Source: Sphingosinithalassobacter tenebrarum (GTDB lineage: Bacteria; Pseudomonadota; Alphaproteobacteria; Sphingomonadales; Sphingomonadaceae). Taken from it: DNA of 64,000 nt. The notes under the pieces were generated by a model. It saw only the letters and a list, made by a program, of their open reading frames with translations. It made no database searches and was not told where the DNA came from. The stretch is taken from assembly GCF_011057975.1 (NCBI RefSeq), contig NZ_CP049109.1, forward strand, positions 3,441,001 to 3,505,000, in the 5' to 3' direction. Each line of letters opens with the position of its first letter. The first letter of the stretch is position 1. This document shows, piece after piece, positions 19,620 through 28,619 of this stretch. The position numbers and the translations under genes were made by a program.

Positions 19620-22085
19620 ATGCGCAACAAGCTTCTTCTTGGCGTAGCCTCCGCTGCGCTCATGATCCCGGGCGCTGCCTTCGCGCAGTCGACCGGCTCG
19701 ATCGAATTCGGCGAAGAAATCGTCGTCACCGGTGAACAGGACACTTCCGTCGGCGGGGTCGAGATCCCCGACACGCCCAAGGCGAAGACGGTTCTGACGC
19801 AGGAAGTCATCCAGCGCCAGCGTCCCGGTCAGACGGTCAACGACATCGTCAACCTGTCGCCGGGTGTCAGCTTCCAGAACAACGACCCCTGGGGTTCGTC
19901 GGGCGGCTCGTTCACCATCCGCGGCTTCGACAGCTCGCGCATCTCGCAGACGGTTGACGGCATTCCGCTCAACGACTCGGGTAACTACGCGCTGTACACC
20001 AACCAGCAGATGGACCCCGAAACGATCGAAATGGTCAATGTGAACCTCGGCTCGACCGATGTTGACAGCCCGACCGCATCGGCCGTCGGCGGCACGATCA
20101 ACATCCGTACCCGCGTCCCCAGCGACGATTTCGGCATCATGTCGAGCTTCAGCTACGGCAACATCGTCGCCAAGGGTTCGTCGTGGGAGCGTCCGTATTT
20201 CCGTGCGTTCGGCATGGTCGATACCGGCGATCTGACCGGCATGGGCACCAAGGCGTGGTTCTCGGCTTCGTACACCACGTACGAAAATCCGTTCAACAAC
20301 TACGGTGAAGTCGAAAAGAAGCAGTTCAACGGCCGTATCTATCAGGAAATCGGCGCGAACGGCGACTTCGTTTCGGTTTCGGGTCACTATAACGAAAACC
20401 GCAACAACTTCTTCGGTTCGCAGTCTTACAACGCTGTCAAGGACTATGACCGCGAAGATCGTTTCTACGAAATCGACTATCCCTGCACGGTCGATCTGCC
20501 GACCGCCGGCGTGGCCGATGTCGACAACAATTGCGGTGCCGAATTCGATCGTCGTTTCAATCCGTCGAACACCGGCAACATCCGCGGTTCGTCGCGCTTC
20601 ACGCTGTCGGACGGCCTGATCCTGACCGTCGACCCGAGCTTCCAGTATGTGAAGGCCAATGGCGGCGGTGACGAGGAGCTTCTCGAAGGCTTCCGTACCA
20701 TTGGTGGCCAGCAGTATACCGGCTTCATTTCGGGCCGTTATTACTATGGTCGTGACCTCAACGGCGACGGCGACATGCTCGACGAAGTCACCGGCCACGA
20801 TCCCAGCCAGACGCAGACCCGTCGCTACGGCGTCATCGCCAACCTGGCCTATGACCTGACCCCGGCGCATCGCGTTCGTCTGTCCTACACCTTCGATCGC
20901 GCCTATCACCGTCAGACCGGCCAGACCTCGGTCGCGCTGCCCAACGGTGACATCGCCGACGTCTTCCCGGTCAACGATCCGCTCGTCACTTCGGACGGCT
21001 TCGTGCTCAACAAGCGTGACCGCAAGTCGTTCGCGACCCTTCATCAGGTGTCGGGCGAATATCGCGGCCGCTTCTTCGAAGACTCGCTGACGCTCGTCCT
21101 GGGCCTGCGTGCGCCGTTCTTCACGCGTGACCTCGACCAGCGCTGCTACACCACCAGCGCCAGCGGCTATCTCGACTGCATCGGCGGTCGTGACGCCAAC
21201 TATGAAGCGAACAACCCGAACGCCGCCATCCCGCAGGAGCGTACCTACAAGTACGACAAGCTGCTTCCGAATGTCGGTTTCACCTACCGCTTCACGCCGG
21301 AAATGAGCGTGTTCGCCAGCTTCACCCAGGGCATCTCCGTCCCGGGCACCGACCCGCTGTACAACTCGCTCTACTTCCCCGCCGCGAACGATCCGCGTCC
21401 GGCGCCGGAACTGACCGACTCGTTCGATGCGGGCTTCCGCTATCAGAGCGGCAACGTTCAGGCGCAGCTCGCCGGCTGGTACACGCAGTATCGCGACCGT
21501 CTGGCCACTGCCTATGATCCGCTTCTCGACGAAGTGATCTACCGCAACCTGGACAAGGTGAAGAAGTACGGCGTCGACGCCAGCGTCGCCATCCGTCCGA
21601 TCCCCGAACTGCTGCTCTATGTCTTCGGTTCGTATCTGGGTTCGGAAATCGGCGAGGACATCCAGGCCGGCACGTCGTGCAGCTCGGGCGATACCGCCCG
21701 CGGCATCTGCTATGTCAGCGGTGGCTTTGCCTACTACACCACCGGCGGCAAGGAAGAATCGGGTTCGCCGAACTTCACCGTCGGCAGCCGCGTCCAGGCC
21801 GATCTGGGCGACTTCTCGATCGGCGGTCAGGTCAAGTACACCGGCAAGCGCTGGCTGAACGACGTCAACGACGTCCGCGCCGACGGCTATACGCTGGTTG
21901 ATATCGACCTGCGCTACTCGCTGGCGTCGCTGGGTCTTGGTGAGAGCTATCTGCAGCTCAACGTCACCAACATCTTCGACACGGTCTATACGGGCGGCTT
22001 CGGCGGTTCGTTCACCGACGACAGCCCCTATGTGCAGATCGGCCCGCCCCGCGCGGCCAGCATCTCGCTCATCACGGGCTTCTAA
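19620..22085 (+). CDS. TonB-dependent outer-membrane receptor
   Basis: 821 residues. The signal peptide is MRNKLLLGVASAALMIPGAAFAQ. The plug domain follows (EIVVTGEQDTS as TonB-box-like region, QTVNDIVNLSPGVSF, GTINIRTRVP), then a 22-strand-type barrel ending in an aromatic residue (ISLITGF). Such receptors import siderophores, vitamin B12 or glycans using TonB energy; the substrate is not evident. The ATG at 19620 is preceded by AAAAGGGG. Codon use is noticeably richer in T/C-ending favoured codons than the flanking genes, suggesting high expression. A strong terminator follows, then a LytS/LytTR pair. Confidence 0.93.
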   Translation: MRNKLLLGVASAALMIPGAAFAQSTGSIEFGEEIVVTGEQDTSVGGVEIPDTPKAKTVLTQEVIQRQRPGQTVNDIVNLSPGVSFQNNDPWGSSGGSFTIRGFDSSRISQTVDGIPLNDSGNYALYTNQQMDPETIEMVNVNLGSTDVDSPTASAVGGTINIRTRVPSDDFGIMSSFSYGNIVAKGSSWERPYFRAFGMVDTGDLTGMGTKAWFSASYTTYENPFNNYGEVEKKQFNGRIYQEIGANGDFVSVSGHYNENRNNFFGSQSYNAVKDYDREDRFYEIDYPCTVDLPTAGVADVDNNCGAEFDRRFNPSNTGNIRGSSRFTLSDGLILTVDPSFQYVKANGGGDEELLEGFRTIGGQQYTGFISGRYYYGRDLNGDGDMLDEVTGHDPSQTQTRRYGVIANLAYDLTPAHRVRLSYTFDRAYHRQTGQTSVALPNGDIADVFPVNDPLVTSDGFVLNKRDRKSFATLHQVSGEYRGRFFEDSLTLVLGLRAPFFTRDLDQRCYTTSASGYLDCIGGRDANYEANNPNAAIPQERTYKYDKLLPNVGFTYRFTPEMSVFASFTQGISVPGTDPLYNSLYFPAANDPRPAPELTDSFDAGFRYQSGNVQAQLAGWYTQYRDRLATAYDPLLDEVIYRNLDKVKKYGVDASVAIRPIPELLLYVFGSYLGSEIGEDIQAGTSCSSGDTARGICYVSGGFAYYTTGGKEESGSPNFTVGSRVQADLGDFSIGGQVKYTGKRWLNDVNDVRADGYTLVDIDLRYSLASLGLGESYLQLNVTNIFDTVYTGGFGGSFTDDSPYVQIGPPRAASISLITGF

Positions 22086-22112
22086 GAACTTCGGTTCCTA
22101 GGACTGTAACGG

Positions 22113-22144
22113 GCCGCCGCTCCCACCGGAGCGGCGGCCTTTTA
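22113..22144 (+). terminator. Intrinsic terminator of the TonB receptor gene
   Basis: GGCCGCCGCTCC (22113-22124) and GGAGCGGCGGCC (22129-22140) form a perfect 12-bp stem with the loop CACC, followed directly by TTTT. It lies 27 bp after the receptor stop codon and separates it from the histidine kinase gene. Confidence 0.9.
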
Positions 22145-22266
22145 CGTTTCGGCTACCAGGTGAACGGAACCAAGGTGCCCGCCTGACCCTTTTGCGGAGA
22201 CGCGCGGCAATGCTAGTAGCGGATCAGCATGCAACGAACGGGCCTTGGGGGCGTATCTTGCCCTGG

Positions 22267-23364
22267 ATGAAACCTGCCATTTTTTCCCGGCCCTTTTTCG
22301 AGGACAAGAGCCGCGCCTTCTGGCGGCTGCAGGCGGTGGGCTGGAGCGGCTACATGCTGCTGCGCATCGTCTCCAACATCTCGAATACGGGCCTCGCGAT
22401 CGAAGGCGTGATCCGCGTCCTGATCGAATCGATCATCGGCTATTGCCTGACGCTGCTGCTTTCGACGCTCTACGGCTATTTCCGCCGCCTGCCGCGCATT
22501 TCGGGCATCTTGCTGACCATCGCCACGCTGCTCCTCGCGACGCTCATCTATGCCGTGCTCAATGCCTTCACCCTGTCGGTGATCCGCGACGCCGAGCCGG
22601 GCATTTCGCTGGGGCTGGTGCTTGGCAATGTCTTTCTCAACTTCATCGTCCTCGCCGGCTGGTCCGCGCTCTATTTCGGGATCAATTTCTATCTGGTCGT
22701 CGAATCGCAGACCGATCAGCTCAAGCTGCTCGAAAACCAGGCGAGTTCGGCGCAGCTGGCGATGCTGCGCTATCAGCTCAATCCGCATTTCCTGTTCAAC
22801 ACGCTCAATTCGATCTCGACCCTGGTGCTGCTCAAACAGACCGAGCGCGCCAATGTGATGCTTTCCCGCCTCTCCTCCTTCCTGCGCTACACACTCGCCA
22901 ACGAACCGACGGCGCATGTCACGCTGTCGCAGGAAACCGAAACGCTCAAACTCTATCTCGAGATCGAGAAGATGCGGTTCGACGACCGGCTGCGCCCCCA
23001 TTTCGATATCGATCCGCGCGTCGCCAAGGCACGGCTGCCCTCGCTGCTGCTGCAGCCGCTGGTCGAGAACGCGATCAAATATGCCGTCACGCCACAGGAG
23101 GAAGGCGCCGACATCACCGTTTCGGCGCGTCTCGCCGGGGAGCGCGTGCATATCGCCGTCACCGATACCGGGCCGGGCTTGACGGAGACGCGGCTGAGGC
23201 CGACCTTATCGACTGGCGTGGGGCTCGCCAACATACGGGAACGGCTCGCACAGGCGTACGGGCCGGACCATCGATTCGAAGCGAAATCGAACCCAGGGAA
23301 GGGGTTCAGCGTTGAGATCGAAATCCCGTTCCAGATCGAGGAACCCGCACGAGAGGCAGCATGA
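22267..23364 (+). CDS. LytS-type sensor histidine kinase
   Basis: About 365 residues from the ATG at 22267 (upstream alternatives at 22192 and 22210). Four hydrophobic helices in the first ~150 residues form a membrane sensor. Next comes a coiled segment and the His-kinase box QLNPHFLFNTLNS with phospho-acceptor His174. The ATPase part has LLLQPLVENAIKYA (N box) and DTGPGL (G1), and VGLANIRERL lies near the end. These features mark the LytS/YehU class. It overlaps its response regulator by ATGA and is thus co-translated. The signal is unknown; the receptor gene just upstream may be a target. Confidence 0.9.
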   Translation: MKPAIFSRPFFEDKSRAFWRLQAVGWSGYMLLRIVSNISNTGLAIEGVIRVLIESIIGYCLTLLLSTLYGYFRRLPRISGILLTIATLLLATLIYAVLNAFTLSVIRDAEPGISLGLVLGNVFLNFIVLAGWSALYFGINFYLVVESQTDQLKLLENQASSAQLAMLRYQLNPHFLFNTLNSISTLVLLKQTERANVMLSRLSSFLRYTLANEPTAHVTLSQETETLKLYLEIEKMRFDDRLRPHFDIDPRVAKARLPSLLLQPLVENAIKYAVTPQEEGADITVSARLAGERVHIAVTDTGPGLTETRLRPTLSTGVGLANIRERLAQAYGPDHRFEAKSNPGKGFSVEIEIPFQIEEPAREAA

Positions 23365-24161
23365 CCATCCGAACGATATTGGTAGATGACGAACCGCTGG
23401 CGATTCAGGGACTGGAGCTGCGGCTGCAGGACCATGAAGACGTCGAAATCGTCGACAAATGCTCGAACGGCCGCGAAGCGATCCGATCGATCAAGACGCA
23501 CAAGCCCGATCTCGTCTTTCTCGACATCCAGATGCCCGGTTTCGACGGCTTTTCGGTCGTCCAGGGGCTGATGGAAGTCGAACCGCCGCTGGTGGTGTTC
23601 GTAACCGCCTATTCCGATCATGCGATCCGCGCGTTCGAAGCGCAGGCAGTCGACTATCTGCTCAAGCCGGTCGAGGAATCGCGGCTCGCCGACACGCTCG
23701 AACGCGTCCGCCAGCGCCTGTCCGACAAGCGCGGGCAGGAAGAGATCGAGAAGCTCAAGGGCGTGCTTGCCGAAGTCGCGCCCGATGCCGCCGAAGGCTA
23801 TGCCGAGACCGGCGAGGCGCCGTCGGCCGGCCGCTACGAGAAGCTGATCAACATCAAGGATCGCGGCCAGATCTTCCGCGTCGATGTCGATACGATCGAG
23901 CGGATCGATGCCGCCGGCGATTATATGTGCATCTATACCGGGCAGGACACGATGATCCTGCGCGAGACGATGAAGGATCTCGAAAAGCGGCTCGATCCGC
24001 GCCGGTTCCAGCGCGTCCACCGCTCGACCATCGTCAACCTCGATCTGGTTCGCCAGGTCAAGCCGCACACCAACGGCGAATGTTTCCTGGTGCTCGATTC
24101 GGGCGCGCAGGTGAAAGTGAGCCGCAGCTATCGCGACGTGGTGGCGCGCTTCGTCCATTGA
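23361..24161 (+). CDS. LytTR-family response regulator
   Basis: 266 residues. The receiver domain occupies 1-120 with the phospho-acceptor Asp55 (LVFLDIQMPGFDGFS) and acidic pocket Asp9/Asp10. A ~40-residue linker leads to a LytTR DNA-binding domain (about 165-266) with IERIDAAGDYMCIYTG and RVHRSTIVNL. LytTR proteins bind direct-repeat promoter sites and activate transcription. The start overlaps the kinase stop (ATGA). No LytTR site could be assigned by eye. Confidence 0.92.
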   Translation: MTIRTILVDDEPLAIQGLELRLQDHEDVEIVDKCSNGREAIRSIKTHKPDLVFLDIQMPGFDGFSVVQGLMEVEPPLVVFVTAYSDHAIRAFEAQAVDYLLKPVEESRLADTLERVRQRLSDKRGQEEIEKLKGVLAEVAPDAAEGYAETGEAPSAGRYEKLINIKDRGQIFRVDVDTIERIDAAGDYMCIYTGQDTMILRETMKDLEKRLDPRRFQRVHRSTIVNLDLVRQVKPHTNGECFLVLDSGAQVKVSRSYRDVVARFVH

Positions 24162-24257
24162 GTGACAGCGGGCCGCCCGGCGCGGCCCCGCTGTCCGTAA
24201 TTTCCCCCATTCCCGCAGCATCGCCGCGCTCTCGATTGGCTGCGTCTATAATGGCGT

Positions 24258-24602
24258 ATGCGCGCTTTCTGGAGCACCAGAGGTAGTCGACTGGGACGGC
24301 TTGGCGGCTGGACGATTCAGCTTGCCTTGCTTGCCGGGGTCGGGCTGATCGCAATCGCGCCGCCCTCACGGGGCGTAATGCTGCTCGTGCCGGTGGGCGC
24401 GGGGCAGGGAACCAGTGCCCGGGTCGCGGCTGCTGCTGGAGCACGCATCCTGGGCGCCGGTCCGGTTCACGGCTCGCTCTACGTTCTGGGCACGCGCAAT
24501 CTAATAATCCCGAACGCCGCGGCGAGCGGCACCATGGTTTTCGGTGGTCGATATGTCGGGTGCTCAGGAATCGAGGCAGGTTTTGAACAAGTCCCTGTTT
24601 AA
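24258..24602 (+). CDS. Small membrane-anchored hypothetical protein
   Basis: 114 residues with one N-terminal hydrophobic helix (IQLALLAGVGLIAIAPPSRGVMLLVPVG), then a Gly/Ala-rich segment ARILGAGPVHGSLYVLGTRN and two cysteine-free motifs ending near GGRYVGCSG. I do not recognise a family, although proteins of this pattern, with one helix and a GPxxGSLxVxG motif, are familiar from sphingomonads. Its 3' end overlaps the start of the chemoreceptor at 24553 by about 50 bp, so the two may be co-transcribed; the overlap also lowers confidence. Confidence 0.5.
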   Translation: MRAFWSTRGSRLGRLGGWTIQLALLAGVGLIAIAPPSRGVMLLVPVGAGQGTSARVAAAAGARILGAGPVHGSLYVLGTRNLIIPNAAASGTMVFGGRYVGCSGIEAGFEQVPV

Positions 24603-26151
24603 CGACGTAAGCCTGGAAGGGCTGCGCATGAGCGGTATGCGGCTGGTGACGATCGCGATCGTCCTGGTAGCGCTCGCAAGCGTGATCGGCGAATTCGCCG
24701 TGGGGCGGATGGACGCCGCATCGATCCTGCTCGCGCTCGCGCTTCCCGTCTATCCCGTGATGCTGGCGTTGCGCGGCAAATGCGATTCGCAGGCGCGGAT
24801 GATCGCAACGATCACCTTCACTGCGCAGCCGGCGCTGCTGCTCTACGTCTTCCGGGGCGCTGCCTGGCAAGTCGACCTTCACATGATCTTCTTCGCCGCA
24901 CTGGCGATGGCGGCGACAATGATCGACTGGAAGGCGATCATCGCCGGTGCCGCGGTGGTGGCGGTGCATCACCTGCTGCTCGGCATGGCCGTGCCCGAAT
25001 GGGTATTTCTGGGCGGCGGCGGATTTCCGCGCATCCTGATGCACGCCGTCATTCTGATCGCCGAGACGGTGGCGCTGGTGTTGCTGACGCTTCGCTTGGT
25101 CCAATTGCTCGAAGCGCTCGCTGTCGAAGAGTCGCGCCGTGCCGAAGTGGCCAAGGCAGCCGATACCGAACGCGAAGCACGGTCGGCCGAGCTGGAACAT
25201 GTCATCGCGACGGTTTCGGATACGCTCCAGGTCATTTCCCAGGGCAATCTCGCCCAGCATTTCGATGCCGACCTGCCCCCGGCCTATGCGGCGCTGCGCG
25301 GTCATTTCAACGATACGCTGGGCAGCCTGCGCGAACTGATCGGATCGGTGCTCGAACGTGCGGCGGCGATCCGCGACGGATCGAGCGAAATCGCCGCGAC
25401 CTCCCAGGATCTGGCGCGCCGCACCGAGAGCAACGCCGCCAGCCTCGAGCAAACCACCGCGGCCATCCAGCAGCTCGACGACCGGCTTCGCGCCATCGCC
25501 GCATCGGCGGGCAGCACCGTTTCGCGCGCTTCCGAAGCGATTTCCTCGGTCGACAGCGGCCGCAGCACCGCCAGCGATGCCGTGCGCAAGATGAACAGCG
25601 TCCATGAAAGCGCCAAGGGCATCGACGCCGTGATCGAGGGACTCGACAAGATCGCCTTCCAGACGCGCGTCCTTGCCATGAACGCGGCGGTCGAGGCCGG
25701 TCGCGCAGGCGAAGCAGGGCGCGGCTTCGCGGTCGTCGCCGATCTCGTCTCGGCGCTCGCGATGCGCGCCGAGGAAGAAGCCAAGAACGCCCGCGACCAG
25801 CTGAGCGTGACTCAAGCCGATATCGAGGAAGCCGTAGGCGCCGTCAGCAAGGTCGACGGGTCGCTGGCGCAGATCGTAGACCGAGTTTCCGAAGTGCACA
25901 GGCTGATTTCGGGCATGGCCGACGAGAACCGCGCCCAGGCGGTGGTGATCACCCAGATCAGCAGCGCCATCGGCGACATGGACCGCGCGACGCAACATAA
26001 TGCCGCAATGGTCGAGGAAAGCTCCGCCGCCGCGCAATTGCTGCGCGAGCAGGGGGAGATGCTTTCCTCCGCCGCGAACCGTTTCCAGATGCCCGCAGCC
26101 GCCGGACAGCGTCCGCGACCGGCGGTGACCACCAGCACCACGCTGCACTGA
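24553..26151 (+). CDS. Membrane methyl-accepting chemotaxis protein with multi-helix sensor
   Basis: 532 residues from the ATG at 24553 (MSGAQESRQ). Unlike the usual two-helix receptors, the first ~190 residues hold about six hydrophobic helices. Then come a charged coil and a HAMP-like region (VISQGNLAQHF...FNDTLGSLREL), followed by a signalling domain whose tip reads IAFQTRVLAMNAAVEAGRAG. The canonical tip Asn (QTNxLALNAAVEAARAG) is Arg here and one Ala is Gly. There is no C-terminal CheR pentapeptide. Membrane-integral sensing of a signal from within or across the bilayer is likely. Confidence 0.83.
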   Translation: MSGAQESRQVLNKSLFNDVSLEGLRMSGMRLVTIAIVLVALASVIGEFAVGRMDAASILLALALPVYPVMLALRGKCDSQARMIATITFTAQPALLLYVFRGAAWQVDLHMIFFAALAMAATMIDWKAIIAGAAVVAVHHLLLGMAVPEWVFLGGGGFPRILMHAVILIAETVALVLLTLRLVQLLEALAVEESRRAEVAKAADTEREARSAELEHVIATVSDTLQVISQGNLAQHFDADLPPAYAALRGHFNDTLGSLRELIGSVLERAAAIRDGSSEIAATSQDLARRTESNAASLEQTTAAIQQLDDRLRAIAASAGSTVSRASEAISSVDSGRSTASDAVRKMNSVHESAKGIDAVIEGLDKIAFQTRVLAMNAAVEAGRAGEAGRGFAVVADLVSALAMRAEEEAKNARDQLSVTQADIEEAVGAVSKVDGSLAQIVDRVSEVHRLISGMADENRAQAVVITQISSAIGDMDRATQHNAAMVEESSAAAQLLREQGEMLSSAANRFQMPAAAGQRPRPAVTTSTTLH

Positions 26152-26168
26152 GGCCGTGAGCGAAGCGG

Positions 26169-26429
26169 TTATTCCGCTTCGTTCTGATCGCCACCCTGTT
26201 CGTACCAGGCCTCTACCGGGCCGGAGAGCTTGATCGTCAGCGGCTGGCCGTGGCGATCGACTTTCTTGCCCAGCGCGACACGGATCCAGCCTTCGGAAAT
26301 GCTGTATTCCTCGACGTCCTTGCGCTCGGCACCCTTGAAACGGATGCCGACGCCGCGCTGGAGGGCCTGCTGGTCGAAATGGGGGCTCTTCGGATTGATC
26401 GAGAGCCGATCGGGAGGCGTGTCGCTCAT
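26169..26429 (-). CDS. DUF3297 family protein
   Basis: An 86-residue soluble protein. It matches the DUF3297 pattern from the first residues (MSDTPPDRLSINPKSPHFD, then GIRFKGAERKDVEEYSISEGWIRV and DRHGQPLTIKLSGPVE). The family is glutathione-peroxidase-neighbour annotated in places but functionally unassigned. The ATG at 26429 has a good ribosome-binding site, CAGGAGG. It converges on the chemoreceptor, with a 17-bp gap. Confidence 0.85.
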   Translation of the reverse strand: MSDTPPDRLSINPKSPHFDQQALQRGVGIRFKGAERKDVEEYSISEGWIRVALGKKVDRHGQPLTIKLSGPVEAWYEQGGDQNEAE

Positions 26430-26525
26430 GGTCGCGCCTCCTGACGCAAAAGCGCGGTGATTTCCAGCCCGGAATCGCGAAGGGCGCGAATCGCGATCCA
26501 CGCCCTTCTTCCATCCCGGATGCGA

Positions 26526-26906
26526 TCAGCGGCAATAGCGGACGCGCACCATGCGGCGTTCATACCGGTCCCAGACGCGCCGGATCTCGCACCCGCGATA
26601 ATTGTTGCGGCGATACTGGCGCGCATAATAGCCGTTCGCCGGATAATAGCCGCGCTGACGATAATAGCGGCGATCGCGATGGCGGCGGCGATCATAACGA
26701 CGATCGTAGCGGCGGTCGTTGTTGCTGTCGGCGATGGCGGCACCGATGACGATGCCGGCAATCCCCGCGACGATCGCCGTCCCCGCATCATTGTCGCGAT
26801 GGCGGTCATGGTGGCGATAATGCTGCGCCTGCGCCGGAGCGGCCGTCGCGAGCGCGGCCGTACCGATGGCAGTGGCAATGCTTGCCTTGGTGAAAATATT
26901 GGCCAT
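26526..26906 (-). CDS. Exported Arg/Tyr/His-rich protein with glycine-zipper segment
   Basis: 126 residues from the ATG at 26906, which has CAGGAGGAAGAG upstream. The signal peptide is MANIFTKASIATAIGTAALATAAPAQAQ. The mature part starts with a His/Arg/Asp stretch, then a Gly/Ala/Ile helix (AIVAGIAGIVIGAAIA) of the glycine-zipper type, then repeated DRRYDRRYDRRR and YYRQRGYYPANGYYARQYRR. It ends with two cysteines (GCEIRRV, VRYCR). Composition suggests a cell-envelope protein; the role is unknown. Confidence 0.7.
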   Translation of the reverse strand: MANIFTKASIATAIGTAALATAAPAQAQHYRHHDRHRDNDAGTAIVAGIAGIVIGAAIADSNNDRRYDRRYDRRRHRDRRYYRQRGYYPANGYYARQYRRNNYRGCEIRRVWDRYERRMVRVRYCR

Positions 26907-27061
26907 GTCTCTTCCTCCTGTGTCCTGTGCGCGGTCGAAAGAGCGGCGAAGGGGCAACGCCACACGCCACGCGATGAATGTCCGTTATACAGAAGCGCAA
27001 CTGAACTCGGCGGGAATGCCCTGTTCATTTCAGGTTTAGGGCAGTGTTTGGAGGGATCGGC

Positions 27062-27463
27062 ATGCAATACTGGCTTATGAAGTCCGAGCCGGAAAGCTAT
27101 AGCTGGGACGATCTTGTTCGCGACAAGGGTGCCGAGTGGGACGGCGTGCGCAACGCGGCTGCCGCAAAACATCTGAAATCGATGCGCGTGGGCGACAATG
27201 CTTTCCTGTATCATTCGGGAAAGCAGAAGGCCGTGATCGGCATCATGGAAATCGCCCGCACCGCGCAACAGGACGGACCCGACCCGCGCTGGGTATCCGT
27301 GGCAGTGATTCCGCTGGCACCGCTGCCCCGCCCGGTGCCGCTTGGCGAAATCAGGGCCGAACCGGCGCTGGCGGGGATGGCGATGCTGCGCCAGAGCCGC
27401 CTGTCGGTCAGCCCCGTGGCGCCAGCGGAATGGGAAGCGATCCGGGCGCTGGCCGCGCGCTGA
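27062..27463 (+). CDS. EVE domain protein (thymocyte nuclear protein 1-like)
   Basis: 133 residues forming one EVE domain, a PUA-related fold thought to read modified bases in RNA or DNA. The signature is YWLMKSEPESYSWDDL at the N-terminus, then WDGVRNAAAAKHLKSMRVGD and FLYHSGKQKAVIGI. The expected C-terminal RQSRLSVSPV is present. The ATG at 27062 has GGAGGGATCGGC before it. It is monocistronic, with nothing nearby to indicate a modification system. Confidence 0.9.
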   Translation: MQYWLMKSEPESYSWDDLVRDKGAEWDGVRNAAAAKHLKSMRVGDNAFLYHSGKQKAVIGIMEIARTAQQDGPDPRWVSVAVIPLAPLPRPVPLGEIRAEPALAGMAMLRQSRLSVSPVAPAEWEAIRALAAR

Positions 27464-27571
27464 TCGCCGGCGCGACGAAAAGAGGGTTAACCGCGTCTCT
27501 ACGGCGCCGGAGGCCTCGGCGCGTCTCCTATAATTTCCGCAGGAGACCAATCGCCCCCGGAGAATGCCCCT

Positions 27572-28318
27572 ATGAAACTTGCGATCGCCGCCGCCGCCGG
27601 CGCCGCCGCCCTCGCCCTTGCCACCGTCGCGATCGCCGGCGAAGCCGCGCATTGGGGCTATGACGGCGAACACGGCCCCGATCATTGGGCCGAAATCGCG
27701 CCCGAATTCGCGATGTGCGGCGCGGGCCGGATGCAGTCGCCGGTCGATCTGGGCGTGCCCACCGCCGAAGCGCATGTCGAAGTGATCGCCGGCTATCGCG
27801 CCACGCCGCTCAATCTCATCAACAACGGCCATACGGTGCAGGCGAATTTCACGCGCGGATCGCGGCTGGTGAGCAGCGGTGACGCCTATGACCTGCTCCA
27901 GGTGCATTTCCACACGCCTGCCGAACACGCCGTTTCGGGCAAGCGCTATCCGCTGGTCGCGCATTTCGTTCATCGCAACGGCGCGGGGCAGCTCGCCGTG
28001 CTCGGCGTGTTCTTCGAACAGGGTGAAGCCAATGCCGAGCTCGCCAAGATCGTCGCCCATGCGCCGCAGGCCGCGAACGGCGCCGCCGCAGCGAGCGACG
28101 TGATGCTCGACCCGGACGGGATCGTCCCGCACGACCTGAAGGTGTGGCGATACATGGGTTCGCTGACGACGCCGCCGTGCAGCGAAGGCGTCAACTGGCA
28201 CGTCGCCGAACAGGTGATGACCGCCAGCCGCGAACAGATCGAAGCGCTCCACGCGCTGATGGGCGACAATGCCCGCCCGGTGCAGCCGCTTCACAACCGC
28301 CTGCTGATCAAGGGCTGA
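27572..28318 (+). CDS. Periplasmic alpha-class carbonic anhydrase
   Basis: Interconverts CO2 and bicarbonate with a zinc ion. 248 residues with a Sec signal peptide (first ~22 residues, ending AIAG). Zinc ligands are seen as His112 and His114 (LLQVHFHTPAEH) and His131 (LVAHFVH). The QSPVDL motif after Cys49, and the TTPPCSEGV segment with the partner Cys, fit a disulfide-stabilised exported enzyme. ATG at 27572. A dyad that looks like a terminator follows. Confidence 0.93.
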   Translation: MKLAIAAAAGAAALALATVAIAGEAAHWGYDGEHGPDHWAEIAPEFAMCGAGRMQSPVDLGVPTAEAHVEVIAGYRATPLNLINNGHTVQANFTRGSRLVSSGDAYDLLQVHFHTPAEHAVSGKRYPLVAHFVHRNGAGQLAVLGVFFEQGEANAELAKIVAHAPQAANGAAAASDVMLDPDGIVPHDLKVWRYMGSLTTPPCSEGVNWHVAEQVMTASREQIEALHALMGDNARPVQPLHNRLLIKG

Positions 28319-28619
28319 TCGCCGCGAAACCGCGCTGGCCGGGCGAGTTTCCGAAAAGCGCGGTTTTCCGTGCCAAGTTCGCACCGGGTCCCGACGCAAC
28401 ATGCGCGCGCCCGCGCCCGCGCCCGCGCTTACAGGCGCACGCGTACGCGCGAGGCGCGTGACGCACGCGCGAAGGGCACGCAGGAGGCGGAGGATAGCCA
28501 TTGCGCGAACATATCAGGAACAACCGACTGTAGGACAGCGAAACCGACTCCGATTCGGATCGTGTGGCAACGCCCCTGCGCGACTATGCCTTTGCAGCGG
28601 GCGATGGCATGCTGACCGC
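28319..28619. other. Gene-free 301-bp stretch with alternating GC tract
   Basis: It begins with the terminator dyad of the carbonic anhydrase gene. Positions ~28400-28480 are almost only alternating G/C with CGCGCGCC and GCGTACGCGCG runs, a purine/pyrimidine alternation that can adopt Z-DNA. No start codon with a credible ribosome-binding site is seen before GTG 28620; the frame through this tract is Arg/Ala-only and I treat it as non-coding. Confidence 0.5.
28327..28367 (+). terminator. Probable terminator of the carbonic anhydrase gene
   Basis: AAACCGCGCT (28327-28336) and AGCGCGGTTT (28357-28366) are exact complements around a 20-nt loop, with one more T after the second arm. It lies 9 bp past the stop codon. 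Confidence 0.6.

Noticed and set aside
28401..28619. N-terminal extension of the methyltransferase-like gene through the GC tract
   Set aside because: The frame is Arg/Ala low-complexity, lacks a ribosome-binding site and precedes a well-placed GTG with typical membrane-protein sequence.
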